Positions 34,001-46,497 of a DNA stretch of 64,000 nt are shown here, one piece after another (position 1 is the first letter of the stretch; each line of letters opens with the position of its first letter). The notes under the pieces are model-generated. The model was not told the origin of the DNA and did no database searches. It saw nothing but the letters and a program-made list of their open reading frames with translations. The stretch spans positions 20,215,554 to 20,279,553 of the forward strand of contig CM039515.1 in NCBI GenBank assembly GCA_022432975.1. Direction: 5' to 3'. The DNA comes from Begonia masoniana (taxonomy: Eukaryota > Streptophyta > Magnoliopsida > Cucurbitales > Begoniaceae). Both the position numbers and the translations under genes were made by a program.

Positions 34001-37000
34001 AGTGTCAATCTAAAAAATACATGACTCTTTCTTAGGGCATCATATTTCACTCGGTTACTTCAAAACTTTTTTGTGATTACATAAATAACCATTTGCAAGC
34101 TCAAACTAAATTGAATAGTGTTATTAGCAATAATTAAGAGATAACAGAGAAGGAGAGACAAACAATTTGTTAACGCGGTTTGATAAACCTTGCTTACCTC
34201 CATGCTTCAGATTCTTCTTTTGAGATTCTTTCCAAACTTAACTCCTCGAGTTTACTAGATTGAACTTCCTAGTTTCAATCTAAAACCTTACACGACTCTT
34301 TCTTAGGGCATCACCCTTCGCGCGTTTACCAAATTATAAGAGTAGATTTGATTACGATTGAATGAAAATCTCACACACTCTCAATGAGTAAACTCTCAAA
34401 TTGATGAAATAGGAGAGGTGTGAGGTAAACTGAAGTCTTGGTTTTTAAAGTGAATTTGGCAGTACTTCGTTGCAATTTTTTAAGTCAAGTAGTTTGCATA
34501 AGGCTGCACTCCTATATTTATAGACGTCTCCAAAAAAGCAGTGGATCGGTTGGCACTTTCTTTTGTTGGTCGATACTTGTATGACCGTTATGTGTTATTT
34601 GAATGGCGTTTAACAACTCGGTTGACACTTTGGTAGATTGCAGAGTCAACACTTTCTTTTGTTGGTCGACACCTCAAACTCTCTGTGATATTTAATTTGA
34701 TTATCTAGTTGACACCTTGATGGTCTAGTCGACACTTCGAGCTATTAAGAAATTTTTGAATTTGGTCGTGCGGTCGACACTTTGAACTTTTTATTCCATA
34801 CTTCTTCATTTATGTCATATGAGCTTTATTGTTGACTGAGGGAACTCAAAGACACTTGTTAGATTAACTAAATCCTATTCTCAAAAGGTATTTTGAAATA
34901 TTGCTAGTTGGATCGTCAGGAACCTAGGTCTAATTCAACTACTAACAATCAATAAATAATTTAGGTAATTTAGGTTACTTCAAAACTTTTTCGTGATTAC
35001 ATAAATAACTGTTTGCAAGCTCGAATATATTCGAATCTTTTAACTAAATTGAATATAGCGTTATTAGCAATAGATTTCAAATAGCAATAATTAAGAGATA
35101 ACAGAGAAGGAGAGACAAACAATTTGTTAACGTGGTTAGGCAAAACTTGCCTACCTCCACACTTCAAGACTCCTCTTTGAAAATTCTTTTTGGACTCAAC
35201 TCCTCGAATTTACTAAATTGAACTTCTCAGGGTCAATTTAAAACCTTACATGGCTCTTTCTTAGGGCGGCATCCTTCATTCGGTTACTTCAAAATTTTTT
35301 TGTGACTAAATAAATAACCATTTGCATGCTTAAATATATTCGAATCTGTTAACTAAATTGAATAGTATTATCAACAATAGATTTCAAATGGCGATAATTA
35401 AGGGATAAATGATAAGGAGAGACAAACGATTTGTTAACGCGGTTCAGCTAACCTTGCCTACCTCCATACTTCAGATTCCTCTTTGGAGATTCTTTCCAAA
35501 CTTAACTCCTCGAGTTTACTAGATTGAACTTCCTATTTTCAATCTAAAACCTTACATGACTCTTTCTTAGAGCGTCACCATTTGCTCATTTACCAAAGTA
35601 CAAGAGTAGATTTGAATAAGATTGAATGAAAATCTCACACACTCTCGATGAGTAAACTCTCAAATTGATGAAATAGGAGAGATGTGAAGTAAACTGAAGT
35701 ATTGGTTTCTGAAGTGAATTTGGCAGCACTTCGTTGCAATTTTTCAAGTCAAGTCATTTGCATAAGGCTGCACTCCTCTATTTATAGACGTATTCAAAAA
35801 AGTGGTGGATCAGTCGGCACTTTCCTTTGGTTGGTCGATACTTGTATGACCATTATGAGTTATTTTGAATGCCGTTTAACAACTCGGTTGACACTTTGAT
35901 AGACCGCAGAGTCGACACTATCTTTTGTCGGTCGACACCTCAAACTCTCTGTGATATTTAATTTGATCATCTAGTAAACACCTTAATGGTCTAGCCGACA
36001 GTTCGAGCTCTAAGGAAATTTCTGAATTTGGTCGTGCGGTCGACACTTTGATGGTGTTTTCGACACTTTGCACTGTTTATTGCATACTTCTTCATCTATG
36101 TCATAAGAGCTTCATTGTTGACTGAAAGGACTCACACACTTGTTAGATTAACTAAATCCTATTCTCAATGGTATTTCCAAATATTGCCAGTTTGATTGTC
36201 AAGAACCTATGTGTAATTCAACTAATAACAATCAATAAACAATTTAGGTAAATTAGGTTACTTCAAAACTTTTTCGCGATTACATAAATAACCGTTTGCA
36301 AGCTCAAATATATTTGAATATGTTAACTAAATTGAATAGCGTTTTTAGCAATAGATTTCAAATAGCGATAATTAAGTGATAACAGAGAAAGAGAGACAAA
36401 CAATTTGTTAACGCGGTTCGACAAACCTTGCCTACCTCTATGCTTCAGATTCCTCTTTTGAGATTCTTTCCAAACTTAACTCCTCGAGTTTACTAGATTG
36501 AACTTCCTAGTTTCAATCTAAAACCTTACGCGACTCTTTGCTTAGGGCGTCACACTTCGCTCGTTTACCAAAGTACAAGAGTAGATTTGATTATGATTGA
36601 ATGAAAATCTCACACACTCTCAATGAGTAAACTCTCAAATTGATAAAATAGGAGAGGTATGAAGTAAACTGAAGTATTGGTTTCTGAAGTGAATTTGCAG
36701 CAATTTGTTGTAATTTTTCAAGTCAAGTAGTTTGCATAAGGCTGCACCCCTCTATTTATAGACGTCTTCAAAAAAGTAGTGGATCAGTTGGCACTTTCTT
36801 TTGGTTGGTCGATACTTGTATGACCATTGTGTTATTTTGAATGGCATTTAACAACTCGGTTGACACTTTGGTAGACCGCAGAGTCAACACTTTCTTTTGT
36901 TAGTCGACACCTCAAACTCTCTGTGATATTTAATTTGATCATCTAGTCGACACCTTGATGGTCTAGTCAACACTACGAGCTCTTAGAAAATTTCTGAATT

Positions 37001-37270
37001 TCGTTGTGCGGTCGACAATTTGAACTATTTATTGCATACTTCTTCATCTATGTCATATGAGCTTCATTGTTGACTAAGATGACTCAAACACACTTGTTGG
37101 ATTAACTAAATCTTATTCTCAAAGGTATTTTCAAATATTGTCAGTTGGATCGTTAGGAACCTAGATGTAATTTAACTAATAACAATTAATAGACAATTTA
37201 TGTATAATTCAATCACATTTAGAGGTCTTATCATCAAAATACATTACACTTAAATCACTTTAAGCTAAGA

Positions 37271-37287
37271 ATCTTCCTCTTTTTTAT
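37271..37287 (-). promoter_or_regulatory. Polypurine tract of the minus-strand copia element
   Basis: On the minus strand AAAAAAGAGGAAGAT follows TTTGTCATCAT and immediately precedes the LTR. Plant Sirevirus-type copia elements have a CATCATCAAAAAGGGGGAGATTGTTAG-like junction here, and this looks like a decayed version. It would prime plus-strand DNA synthesis. Confidence 0.6.
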
Positions 37288-38472
37288 GATGACAAACATA
37301 CAAAGTTCTAAGTGGTTTTAATTTTGACCTCCCCCTCAATATAAGCGGTCATTACAAACTCTCCCCTTACTATATGCATAAATTTAAACTTACTTCTCTC
37401 CCTTTTGACATTATCAAAAAAATTGGCAAAGTAACGTCTTTTTTTAGATTCCCCAATAGCCAAAGAGAATCGAACAGTTGATGTAACACTCAGAAATTTC
37501 TCTTAACTCGCATAGCCTTAGTTTAGGGTATGTCATGGAGACTTAACCTTTATCCTAGTGTTCTCCTAGGTTATTGAAAGAAAAGTGAAATTGAAAGAGA
37601 AATTGGAGAGAAAACTATAAAGTTGGAAGCAAAAATTAAAGTATTTGGTGTTGTATTGTAATTGGATTTTGTGCTTTGCCTTAATGAGAAAAACGGAAAG
37701 GAAAAGTTAGGGAAGAGAAGGTGTTCATGTGAGTTTGAGGAAAAGAAAGAAGAGTGTGGTTATTTTATAAAATTGGAAAGCTTGGTGGAAAAATCAAAAA
37801 GGTGAAAAAAGATTTTTTTTTATAAAAAGAGTGAAGGTTAAGGGTTGAAAGACAATTGTATTGTCTTCTTCCCCTTCCTCCTTCATAGGGCAGCCATTGC
37901 TAGGGTTCTTCTCCTTCTCTTCATCAAGTTTTGCAAAGTTTTAAGGTAAGTTTTTATGGGGTTTTGAAGGTAATGCATTTAGGTGGTGGTTTTTGATGTT
38001 TTTAAGGTGTTTTTGGGGAATTTGATTAGTGTTTGGAAACCCTAAGATAAAGGGTCCTAAATTTTTATGCATTTGCTAGTTTTCTTCCTAAATTTTGCTG
38101 TTTAATCCTTAGATAGGTTGTTTTAGATGGTTTTTAGAGATAGATTAAAGTTTTGGTGAAAGATAGTTGAAAACTGGATTTTTACATATTGATTGCCGGT
38201 TCTGTTCCTACGAATTCTGATCGGCCAAGTTGTTTGGTGAGTGAGTTTGATTGTCTCAATGGATAGTAGACGTGTAGAGGTTTACGGAATGGGATGACAC
38301 GTCCAAATCCGTTGAAAAACGAATAAGTTACGGCCGATTAAAGTTGGGCAGTAAAAAATTATAGGAAAAAGTATTAGGTTGTAAAGTTGGTTGAATTGTT
38401 GATAGTTTTGGGTTTAGATAATTTCTTAGAATTTCCTAGAGTGATGCTAAGTTATTTTCCTATATTTTTTAG

Positions 38473-38529
38473 GTTGACGAGCGAATAATTGACGTAGTCG
38501 GAGTAACCGAACACGTGTGAAGGGACCAG
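38473..38529 (+). other. Predicted 57-nt LTR micro-exon in F
   Basis: Bounded by TATTTTTTAG and GTAAGTAG. It is the same length as in E. Confidence 0.5.
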
Positions 38530-39649
38530 GTAAGTAGAGGAATGTTTTGTTGCCTTCGAGCCTACACCATTGAACGGTAGGGTTTAATGGTTGGTTGTTT
38601 GTTTTATGTCGTGTTGTGTTAAACCTTTCCTTAACATGCATCATGGTTTTGAATTACACCAAATATGAGTTTTTCTACATTGTTTTGCATAGTGAACGTG
38701 AAACATAACAAGATAAAAAGGAGCAAACTTGGTCTTGAGTAGAGTTGCCTTGTCGGAATTAAGTACTGGGGTGTAGCACCCCGAGGGGACCTCTATGAGA
38801 GATGTTTGGCTAAAATACTTAAGACATCGTGAGTATGAACTCCTAGACAGTTATAGGGTTCTACGATAGATGTGGGGGAGAAAAATCGTGCATGGCCATC
38901 CTAGACAGTTATGGGATGCGTGTCATTCGGTTTTGCTTGGTTGGATCAAGGTGTGGCCATCTTAGACAGTTATGAGATGTGTGCCTATTTGATTCACACG
39001 GCCTATTGAAAGATTAATGCAACGAACATGAACTGAGTACAATGGAGTGTTAGAAACTGCATGTGTTAGGAGAATTGTTTGCATTGTGTTTCGTTGCATT
39101 TATTATTCCCTACTTGCTAAGCATTAGGCTTACTTTTTGTGTTATGTGGTGTAGGTGACGACTTATTTTCAGGTGAGAAACATGAGGGAGCCTAGGATTA
39201 GGCAGCAGTTGGTGGCGCACGGGGCATGCTGGTGCGGGCAGTTGTCGAGGTGCCTCAATCATGGTCTTTGGGGATGTGTGTGGTTGGGTATTTTGGATTG
39301 TCTACCAGTACTTTGTTAGATTTTATTTCGTGTAAATACTAATGGTTTTGAAATCCTTGTGAATATGGTTTGAATGCGTTTTATAAATGTTTGATTTTCA
39401 AGATTTGGTTTTAGAAAATTTGAAACACTTGTGAATATGGTTTTAGAAAAAAGATTAAAGCTCAATTTTTTGTATAATAAACGACAGTGATTTTCACACT
39501 TTTGATGAGGTTTTGGAGTTGGTTTTCTGAGCTTTTCATGTGTCGTAAGGTTGGATATGTCGGGAAAAGTTTGGGGTAATTTTTAGATGATTTGGGTGTG
39601 AGTGGTTTGAAGAAAAATGGAGAAAAGAGGGAAAAGGTCGCTGGTGGCC

Positions 39650-39830
39650 GAAGTATGGCACGCGCAGGGCGTTGGAGGCGCGCGCAAAGTGCGCACCGAT
39701 CTATCGGCAAGGATTGGTCGCGCACCCGAGAGGGTGCTGATCGATCGGCAGCAGCGAGTGCGGTGCACTGCTGCGCACGCAGTGCGCGAAGCAGGCAAGC
39801 GCGACGCGCGCGCGTGGCTCCCCTTTGGGC
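39650..39830 (+). repeat. CpG-rich palindromic block of LTR F
   Basis: A GC-rich island ends about 226 bp before the LTR end. It contains CCGAT/ATCGG (39697-39708), a GATCGATCGG palindrome (39738-39748) and a 7-bp stem GCACTGC/GCAGTGC (about 39765-39785). It corresponds in position to the GC-rich block of E and the hairpin arrays of C, D and I. Confidence 0.65.
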
Positions 39831-40299
39831 CATTTCAAAAATTTTTAAAAACTTTCCTATTTTAAATATGTTTTGACCCAATCTTTTCTGACACTTTTTG
39901 CACTTATTTTATGCACGTTTTCCAACCATTTTCGAGGGTTCAAAAAACCCGAAAATCGAGTCAAAATTTATCAAAAATTATTTTAAACTCCGTTTTAAAC
40001 GTAATAAGTGTGGGCAAAGTAGTATACCGAGCCGGGGTGGGTTCGAGGGCGTTACAGTTGAAATATGCAATCTCAATATTTCAATTGTCCCAAATTAGAA
40101 TAGAATAGTCAAACTACGTGATAAACATACTAAAAATCAGCAGAAGCAAGAAATATGAAGTCCATACAAACTAGTACGAAAAATGGAAATAAGCATAATG
40201 ATATAAGTCCAACAAAGATACAAAATGAAATATAAATTGCAACTTGAAATCATTGATCTAGAGGAGGAGTTTCATCACTGGATGGGGAAGGTCAGGGTG

Positions 40300-41519
40300 T
40301 TATGAAGAGGGGGGAGTTGCATGAAATGAAGAATGCCATATAGCTCTAGAAATCTTCTCAAACTTAAGATCAAAATGATCAAACCTAGAAGACACCTCAG
40401 CTGGAAAACATGCAAAAGCTGAAGCATGATCCTGAAATCGATGGATCATGTCGGTGCTAAGACTAGATAAGCAGGCTAAAATAAGATCCAACTGTTCTTC
40501 AACTCTAGAATGTCTACCACAAGAGGAGGAAGAATGATCAAAATGAGAGCTGGGTGAGAAGGTGACTGAAGATCATTGACCATTAATCAGATTGCTCAGC
40601 TATATTCTCCGATGGGTCGACAGATGATAAGCCTCGAGAAGTAGCTTTGAATGACCAAACACTATCATCGTTATGTACAGTTTCTATCCTAGAAGGAGTA
40701 GAAGCAATGTTTTTTTAATGACAGCGGGTATTCAGACGAAGGAATCACCACTCCATTTAATTTGAAAATCTTCATCAAGAGGAGGTTGAATGAAAGGGAC
40801 GGCTAAATTACAGAAAACATGAAGCATACAATTAATAATGATAAACCCCACACTGAAGCGTTCTCGTCTGAAAAATTTATAGAGAAAGTAAAGGTACATG
40901 CAATTAATATGATCACGATGATCATTTCTTGGTAAGAGGTTGTAAGTGAGAATGTGGTGGAAAACTCCTGCATAGACATTCAACTCCTTGGTCTTAGGAT
41001 TAACAGAAAGAGGACCATCCTGGTTTTTCATAATTGGTCTAAAAAAATTCACACCTTGATAAGTTCCAACAAAGTTAGGATTCTTAGATGCATAATAATA
41101 TGTTTGAGTATAATCATCCACCTCACAATCTAAAAATTCATTAAAAAATTAAGCAAACAAAGTAATATGCTTTCAATGAACATAGCTAAGAATCTTTAAC
41201 AGAGCAATCTTATATCCCATATCTGCGTTAAACATCCTAATGGATGTTTCAACATAAGGACCCACTATTTTGCAAAAAAGAAACAACTCGAAATGTTTAC
41301 AAGGTTCTTCCAAATCCAATCCTCACAGACTGTAAAATGAAACTCTAGGTGAAAGAATCAAAGGGTTGAATTTGAAATCCTCATCATACGTATCTTTAGA
41401 ATCAGTGATTTGGAAAAGCAGCAATAGCCATTCATAGGAGGAGGATGTTTTGGACCTTTTCGCGCATACCTCATTTTACTTTTCATGTTGCGAGCTACGG
41501 TTCGTGAAGAGGATGCCAT
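40300..41519 (-). pseudogene. Extra ORF downstream of copia pol (plant transposon protein-like), broken
   Basis: On the minus strand an ATG at 41517-41519 starts MASSSRTVARNMKSK. Related sequence continues through several frames to about 40300. The longest open piece (40732-41121, 129 aa) contains VFHHILTYNLLPRNDHRDHI and a NCMYLYFLYKFF...IINCMLH stretch. This resembles the uncharacterised plant transposon-protein family that often begins MASSS and has an ILTRIL-PR..H. core (PF20167, from memory). A tail with RFQDHASAFACFPAE (40300-40491) may be helical. The gene sits between copia RNase H and the 3' LTR, the place where Sireviruses carry an additional ORF. Its function is unknown. Stops and frameshifts make it a pseudogene. 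Confidence 0.55.
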
Positions 41520-42344
41520 TAGATGAGATGGAATTGAAAATGAAGAGGTTCTGGGCTTAAAAAGACAAAAATCAGTGAGAAAAAGGTGAAGAACATAGAG
41601 AAAATGAGAGAGAGTGCATAGAGCTAGGGTTGGACCGTCACTTTCTATTCATAATCACGACGATGCGGTTGACACTTTATAACGAGGCATCGACTGGTAA
41701 TGCAAAAAGAAAAATGCTTGAGATTTTAAGGTGTCAACCATGTTCCTCATCGATCGACACTTTAGTGCAAAATCAAAAATGACAAGAGAGTTTGAGGTGT
41801 CGACTGCACCCAACATAGTCGTTTCTACACAAAATAGAAAAATTTGATCACTTTTGATCAATCCTATTTAGCCCCAACCTAATCCTTTTGCTATTAAAAG
41901 TCCTTGCATCTAGAGGCTTAGTGAAAGAGGGAGTCGTTTGAGGTGAGTCGACTAAACTCAATGCAGTAAAATTTTATATTCAACATTAAATTTAAGAGAA
42001 ATAGGTGAGTGTGCCAATTGTAAAACATTTTTTATAAAACTGATTTAATAAACCAATCGTAGAGCAAAAATTTAAAATATTCCATTATAGTATGGTACAT
42101 ATATAAATTAGACCTTAATATAGATTATGAAAACAACTATGTTATAGGCATATAATTTGATAACGGTGATATTCGACGATCACTAGAGTCACGAAAATAA
42201 CAACCCTAGCAAATAAAAACATTTACTAGGGTTTTGCGCATAGGAGCACGACACAGTCAGTTATCTCATTCTCTAGTTAACACAAACAGATACATTCTTC
42301 AACAAACGAATGTGCGTAAAAAATACAATACTCCTTTATGAATC
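41520..42344 (-). other. Leader-like region between copia pol and the extra ORF
   Basis: On the minus strand this stretch has AAAGTGTCGAC-type motifs (41660-41830) like those in the LTR array, then a pyrimidine-rich stretch (41610-41530) just before the extra ORF start. It may be a promoter or leader for the downstream ORF. The remainder (41880-42344) shows no recognisable feature. Confidence 0.35.
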
Positions 42345-43020
42345 AATCAAACTTGCTACACACGACTAAGATGACCAATGATAAAATGTGCATGCTCAAA
42401 ATAAATATGTTTAGTGAAAAATAAATACATAATATGATTAAGCACTACATCTCCCCTTTGCACAAGTTCTCGAATAAAATGATAACAGATTTCTATATGT
42501 TTTGTTCTAGAGTGTTTAATAGGATTCTTTGAAATATTGATGACACTTATGTTGTCACACCTAATTGGATTTTTATCATAGAATAGATGGTAGTCCTCTA
42601 AAATTTATGTCATCTAAAACATTTGAGCATAACTATCGGTGACAATATATTCACTCTCGACCGTAAAGAGTGCTAGCATGTTTTGTTTCTTAGAGAACCA
42701 AAATACCAATGATTCTCTGAGAAATTGACAAATACCACAGGTGCTTTTCCTATCAACTAGACTTCTGGCATAATTGGAATCAAAATATCCCTTTAAATCT
42801 AAAGAAGTTCATTTGAGATACTATAATCCCAAATCAAATGTTTTACTCAAATACTTGAATATTCTTTTAACCACATTTAAGTGAGATTCCTTAGCTGAAC
42901 CTTGAAACCTAGCACACAAACAAACACTAAAAGAAATATTGGGTCTACTTGCCGTTAGATAAAACAAAGACCCAATCATGCCACAATATTTCTTTAAACC
43001 TAAATTTTTACCCTTTTCAT
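42345..43020 (-). pseudogene. Copia RNase H and end of reverse transcriptase (3' part of pol)
   Basis: Minus-strand translation gives YCGMIGSLFYLTASRPNISF and RFQGSAKESHLNVVKRIFKY (end of the copia RT region). In shifted frames RNase H follows: DRKSTCGICQFL, FSKKQN, VESEYI, and HSRTKHIEICYHFIRELV near 42460-42525. These are the standard Ty1/copia signatures. The piece continues directly from 47477-48910 once the hAT transposon and its 8-bp duplication are removed. Several stops are present, so it is inactive. Confidence 0.85.
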
Positions 43021-44440
43021 TAGGGGTGGGCAGGACCGGACCGTGGACCGGGCACCGGACTGGACTGGCGGGTTCGGTCCATACACAATGGACCGCAGTC
43101 CAGTCCACGGTCCAAAGCAACAGGAACCGAAGTGCTTCGGTCCAGTCCACGGTCCAGCGCTTGAAATCCCGAAGAACCGAGACCGGACCGAAGCACTTAA
43201 ATAACTCGCCCACCCAGACTCCCTATCCCGAGTCTCCCATTCCCGAATCCCAACTCCCGACCTAGCTCAAGGCTCAAGCTTGCTGCCTTGCTCTCTGCCT
43301 CTCTCTGCTGGAAGTCACGAACTATCAGTCCCGAACGGTGAAGCTTTAACGTCGAAGTTTCGGTAAGAACGGAGAAGTGCGAAGTCGAACTGAGTCCCGA
43401 ACGGCAAAGTTTCAGTGCGAACAGCGAAGTGTGAACGACGAAGTGTCGGTCTCCCCTGCGCCGAACTCCGACTCCAAAGTTTCTGTCTCCCCCCTGTTCG
43501 GCTGTTCTGCCTGCTCACTGTAAGTGACTATCTTATTTAGTTTAAGTTTGTTTTGAGACTTTAGGTGTAAAGAAATCTAGTAATAGCAAGAAGGCACTCT
43601 TTCTGTCTTACTCGTCCACATCTGTTGATCTATTAGGACTAGAAATGTGTTTGAATATCATTTAAGTTGTTGAAGACATGGGATCTGGTTCAGCACCCTA
43701 GCTGCCGCTCTTGTTGAGTAATTTTTTTTGTGCTACTTACAGACATTTAATTTTACGGAGCACCAAATCTAGCTGTGACCATAAGAAAATCAACTTCAAG
43801 GTATGACAAACATTCTGATTGACTACACTAGGTTAGTTGAGTTTATTGTCCGCAATTTACTTTTTTTTTTTGCATGGACTAGACTAGAATTGCTGCAGCC
43901 TTGAAAAATATGACAAACATTCTAATTGACTACACTAGGGTAGTTTACGAGCCAATGTTTTGGCCGGACCTGTGGTGGTGTTATGTTTTTTTTTAGTTGT
44001 TTTGTTCGTGTTTTCGTGAAATTAACTTGTGTAATCTTGAAATTAACTTCTGTAGGTGCTCAATTGTTCACTGCTCACTGCTCTCTGCTCGCCCCTCGGC
44101 CGCTCTAATTTTGAGATTTGCTCATTTCGCCTCACTGTATGTATTTATTCTTTATTTATGTTATTTTTGTGTTAGTAAAAAATAGGTCTGGTGGGAGACT
44201 CTTCAGAACTGTTGACCAAGAGCATTGTGATTTTTGTTTGATGTTTAGAATTTTAGATGGTTTTTATTGCGTATTTGTATGGTTGTGACTTTATTAGGTT
44301 GTCTTTATTAGATTCTGTTAATTAATTTGCTGGTTGTTTAATTGTATGTTTTGTTTGTTGGCTGTTGATTCATGTGATGTTTGTTGGCTGTTAATTAATG
44401 TTGTGGTTGTTTGTTCGATGTGATTTTACTTTATGGTAGG

Positions 44441-46497
44441 ATGGATCCTTCAGAAAGTGAAAGTTTGCACGTGGATTCCAAAAAATCTAAGTCTATGGCT
44501 TGGCTTCACTTCAGTAAGGTACCGGGAATAGATCAAGCTAAATGTAATTATTGTGGGCAAACATATGCAGCACATCCGACGAAGAATGAGACTTCAAGTA
44601 TGATAAAGCATATCAAAGTATGCAAAAAGTATTAACGAAATTTGGATAGTAGGCAACCAACTTTGTCCTTTAAAGCTGTTGAGGGCAAGAGTGTTAGTAC
44701 ACCAACGCCTATATTTACTATGATGGGGGCTAGAGAATTTCTAGCTAAGATGATTATAATTGATGAATTGGCATTGAAAGTGGTAGAAGGAATGGGTTTC
44801 AAGACATTTTGTCTGTATCTAAATCCGAAGTTTATTATGCCATCTCGAAGGACAATAGCACGAGATATTCAAGGGATATTTTAGAAAGAAAAACAAAAGT
44901 TGAAGGAGTATTTTTTTTCAACATCACAGAGAGTGTGTTTGACCACTGACACGTGGCCTTCTATCCAGAATTTGAACTACATGGTGTTGACATGCCATTT
45001 CATTGATCAAGACTGGCATGTGCAAAAAAAATCTTGAATTTTTGTCTGATACCGAACCATAAGGGTGAGACCATTGGTAAGGAAGTTAAAAATTGTTTGC
45101 TAAAGTGGGAGCTTGAAAATGTTACCACCATCACCGTTGACAATGCGTCTTCCAACGACATCGCTATTTCTTATTTGACGAGGACAATTAGAAATTGGAA
45201 AGGGTTGATTTTAGATGGTGAGCATATGCACATGCGTTATTTTGCACATGTCCTCAATTTGATTGTTTCTAACGGTTTGAAAGAACATCAAACGTCCATA
45301 GCCAGAGTAAAAAAAGTTGTCAAGTACATAAGGTCTTCTCCGGGAAGATTGCAACAGTTTAAAGTCTGCGTTGATGCAGTGAAAATTACTTACAAGTGTA
45401 ATTTGTCACTCGACGTTCCCACTTGTTGGAACTCAACATATTTGATGCTGGCAAACGCTGAGAAGTTTGAAGCGGCATTTGAAAAACTTGCACAGAATGA
45501 AGGCTCTTCTTAGAAACATTTTATAAAATGACACTTCATGTTTCTGCTTCTCTGCATATTACAGCAAATATGTATGTAAGAGAAGTCTGCAATTTGAAGA
45601 TTGCCATTGAGAACTATGGTAACAGTGAGAAAATAATACTGAGGAAAATGGCCAACAAGATGATTAAAAAATTTGACAAATATTGGGGATCTTTCGAAAA
45701 AATAAACATGTTTGCCTATGTTGCACTTGTTCTTGATACAAGTTGCAAAATAAAATTTCTACGACATTGTTTAAACATTTTGTTTGGAAGTGAAAGAGCT
45801 GCAGAATACGTAAAGCAAGCAGAGAGTGTAATTCAAAGGTTGTATACAGAATATAAAGGTGATACAACCAACGAAGACGAGCCTCCTAGCAGTAGTAGAC
45901 AACAAAGGTCTCCAAAGTCAAAGGGTTTTTTGGCACAAGCTCGTTCAAGTGCAGTGTACTCCATGTTTTATGATCCGGAGAATTCTTTTGAGTTGCGGGA
46001 TGAAACTACTGAGACAGAAATTGATCTATATTTGTTGGAGAAGTTAGAGATTGTTCAAGATAGTTCTGACATTTTATCATGGTGGAAGAGACACTCCGAG
46101 AAGTATCGAATTTTGAGTGCCATCACCAAAGATATATTGATCATTCCAATTTCTACGGTGGCGTCAGAGTCTGCTTTTAGTTGTGGTGGTCGTGTTCTTG
46201 ACGCTTTTCGTAGTTCTCTAAGCCCACAAAGTGTTGAAGCTTTGATATGCTCACAGAGTTGGTTCAAAACTTTCAATACTTTTAAAGTTTCTCCAAATGA
46301 TTTACAAGATAGTAGTACTACGACATTGACACCGATACAAAAAGGTTCGAATATTCTAATATTTATTTGTATTACAAGTGTATCTCTAAATTAAGCATTA
46401 ACTAATGTCTTCAGTTTGTTATTTTGCAGATGTTGTTGACATTGACACTTCCAATGATAATTTTCTAGAAGTACAAGATGATATATCGATGACTTGA
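44441..46497 (+). pseudogene. hAT transposase (BED zinc finger to hATC domain), interrupted
   Basis: Translation begins at MDPSES (44441), just after a TATGGTAG acceptor that suggests a 5'UTR intron. The N-terminus has a BED zinc finger (W-HFSKV, C-YCG, HIKVC). Next come TTDTWPSIQNLNYMVL (first catalytic Asp region, about 44940), TVDNASSND (second, about 45136), CWNSTYLML (45425) and the dimerisation domain DILSWWKRHSEKYRILSAI with STVASESAFSCGGRVLD (46066-46205). A GT-AG intron at 46345-46429 joins a short last exon ending at 46497. Damage: stop at 44633-44635, stop at 44882-44884, a frameshift in an A run near 45030, and a stop plus frameshift near 45511-45528. It would move hAT elements by cut and paste if intact. 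Confidence 0.88.

Larger units (their letters stand above)
20385..37270 (-). repeat. Copia LTR amplified into a tandem array of about 1.2-kb units
   Basis: The landmark AGCAGTGGATCGG (or variants) recurs near 23499, 24760, 30247, 30888, 32111, 33320, 34538, 35800 and 36778. Once LTRs D and E are removed, the spacing is mostly 1.21-1.26 kb, with one short unit (640 bp) and one of about 980 bp. Each unit holds one or two related blocks of about 350 bp (TTTTTCGTGATTACATAAATAAC to CGGTTACTTCAAAAC) and a 550-600-bp block rich in GTCGACACTTT. Each has a minus-strand TATA box of the form CTATAAATAGAGGAGTGCA, often with small changes. On the minus strand the right end is preceded by a polypurine tract (37271-37287) of the copia element at 40300-48910, so the array replaces its 3' LTR. 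Total array without insertions is about 10.3 kb. Confidence 0.82.
37482..40056 (+). mobile_element. Solo LTR 'F' (family gamma, 2.58 kb) with TSD GTTGA
   Basis: F starts TGTAACACTCAGAAATTTC and ends GGTTCGAGGGCGTTACA, flanked by perfect GTTGA at 37477-37481 and 40057-40061. The plus orientation is shown by a pyrimidine-rich leader (37850-37940), a donor AAG/GTAAGTTT near 37946, the micro-exon at 38473-38529 and an acceptor GGTGTAG near 39154. It has inserted into the 3' part of the copia element and has no coding region. It is the inverse-orientation relative of E, without the 23-bp array. Confidence 0.92.

Noticed and set aside
40030..40056. GGTTCGAGG resembling a tRNA T-arm
   Set aside because: It is the conserved terminus of family gamma LTRs (also in E); no cloverleaf surrounds it.
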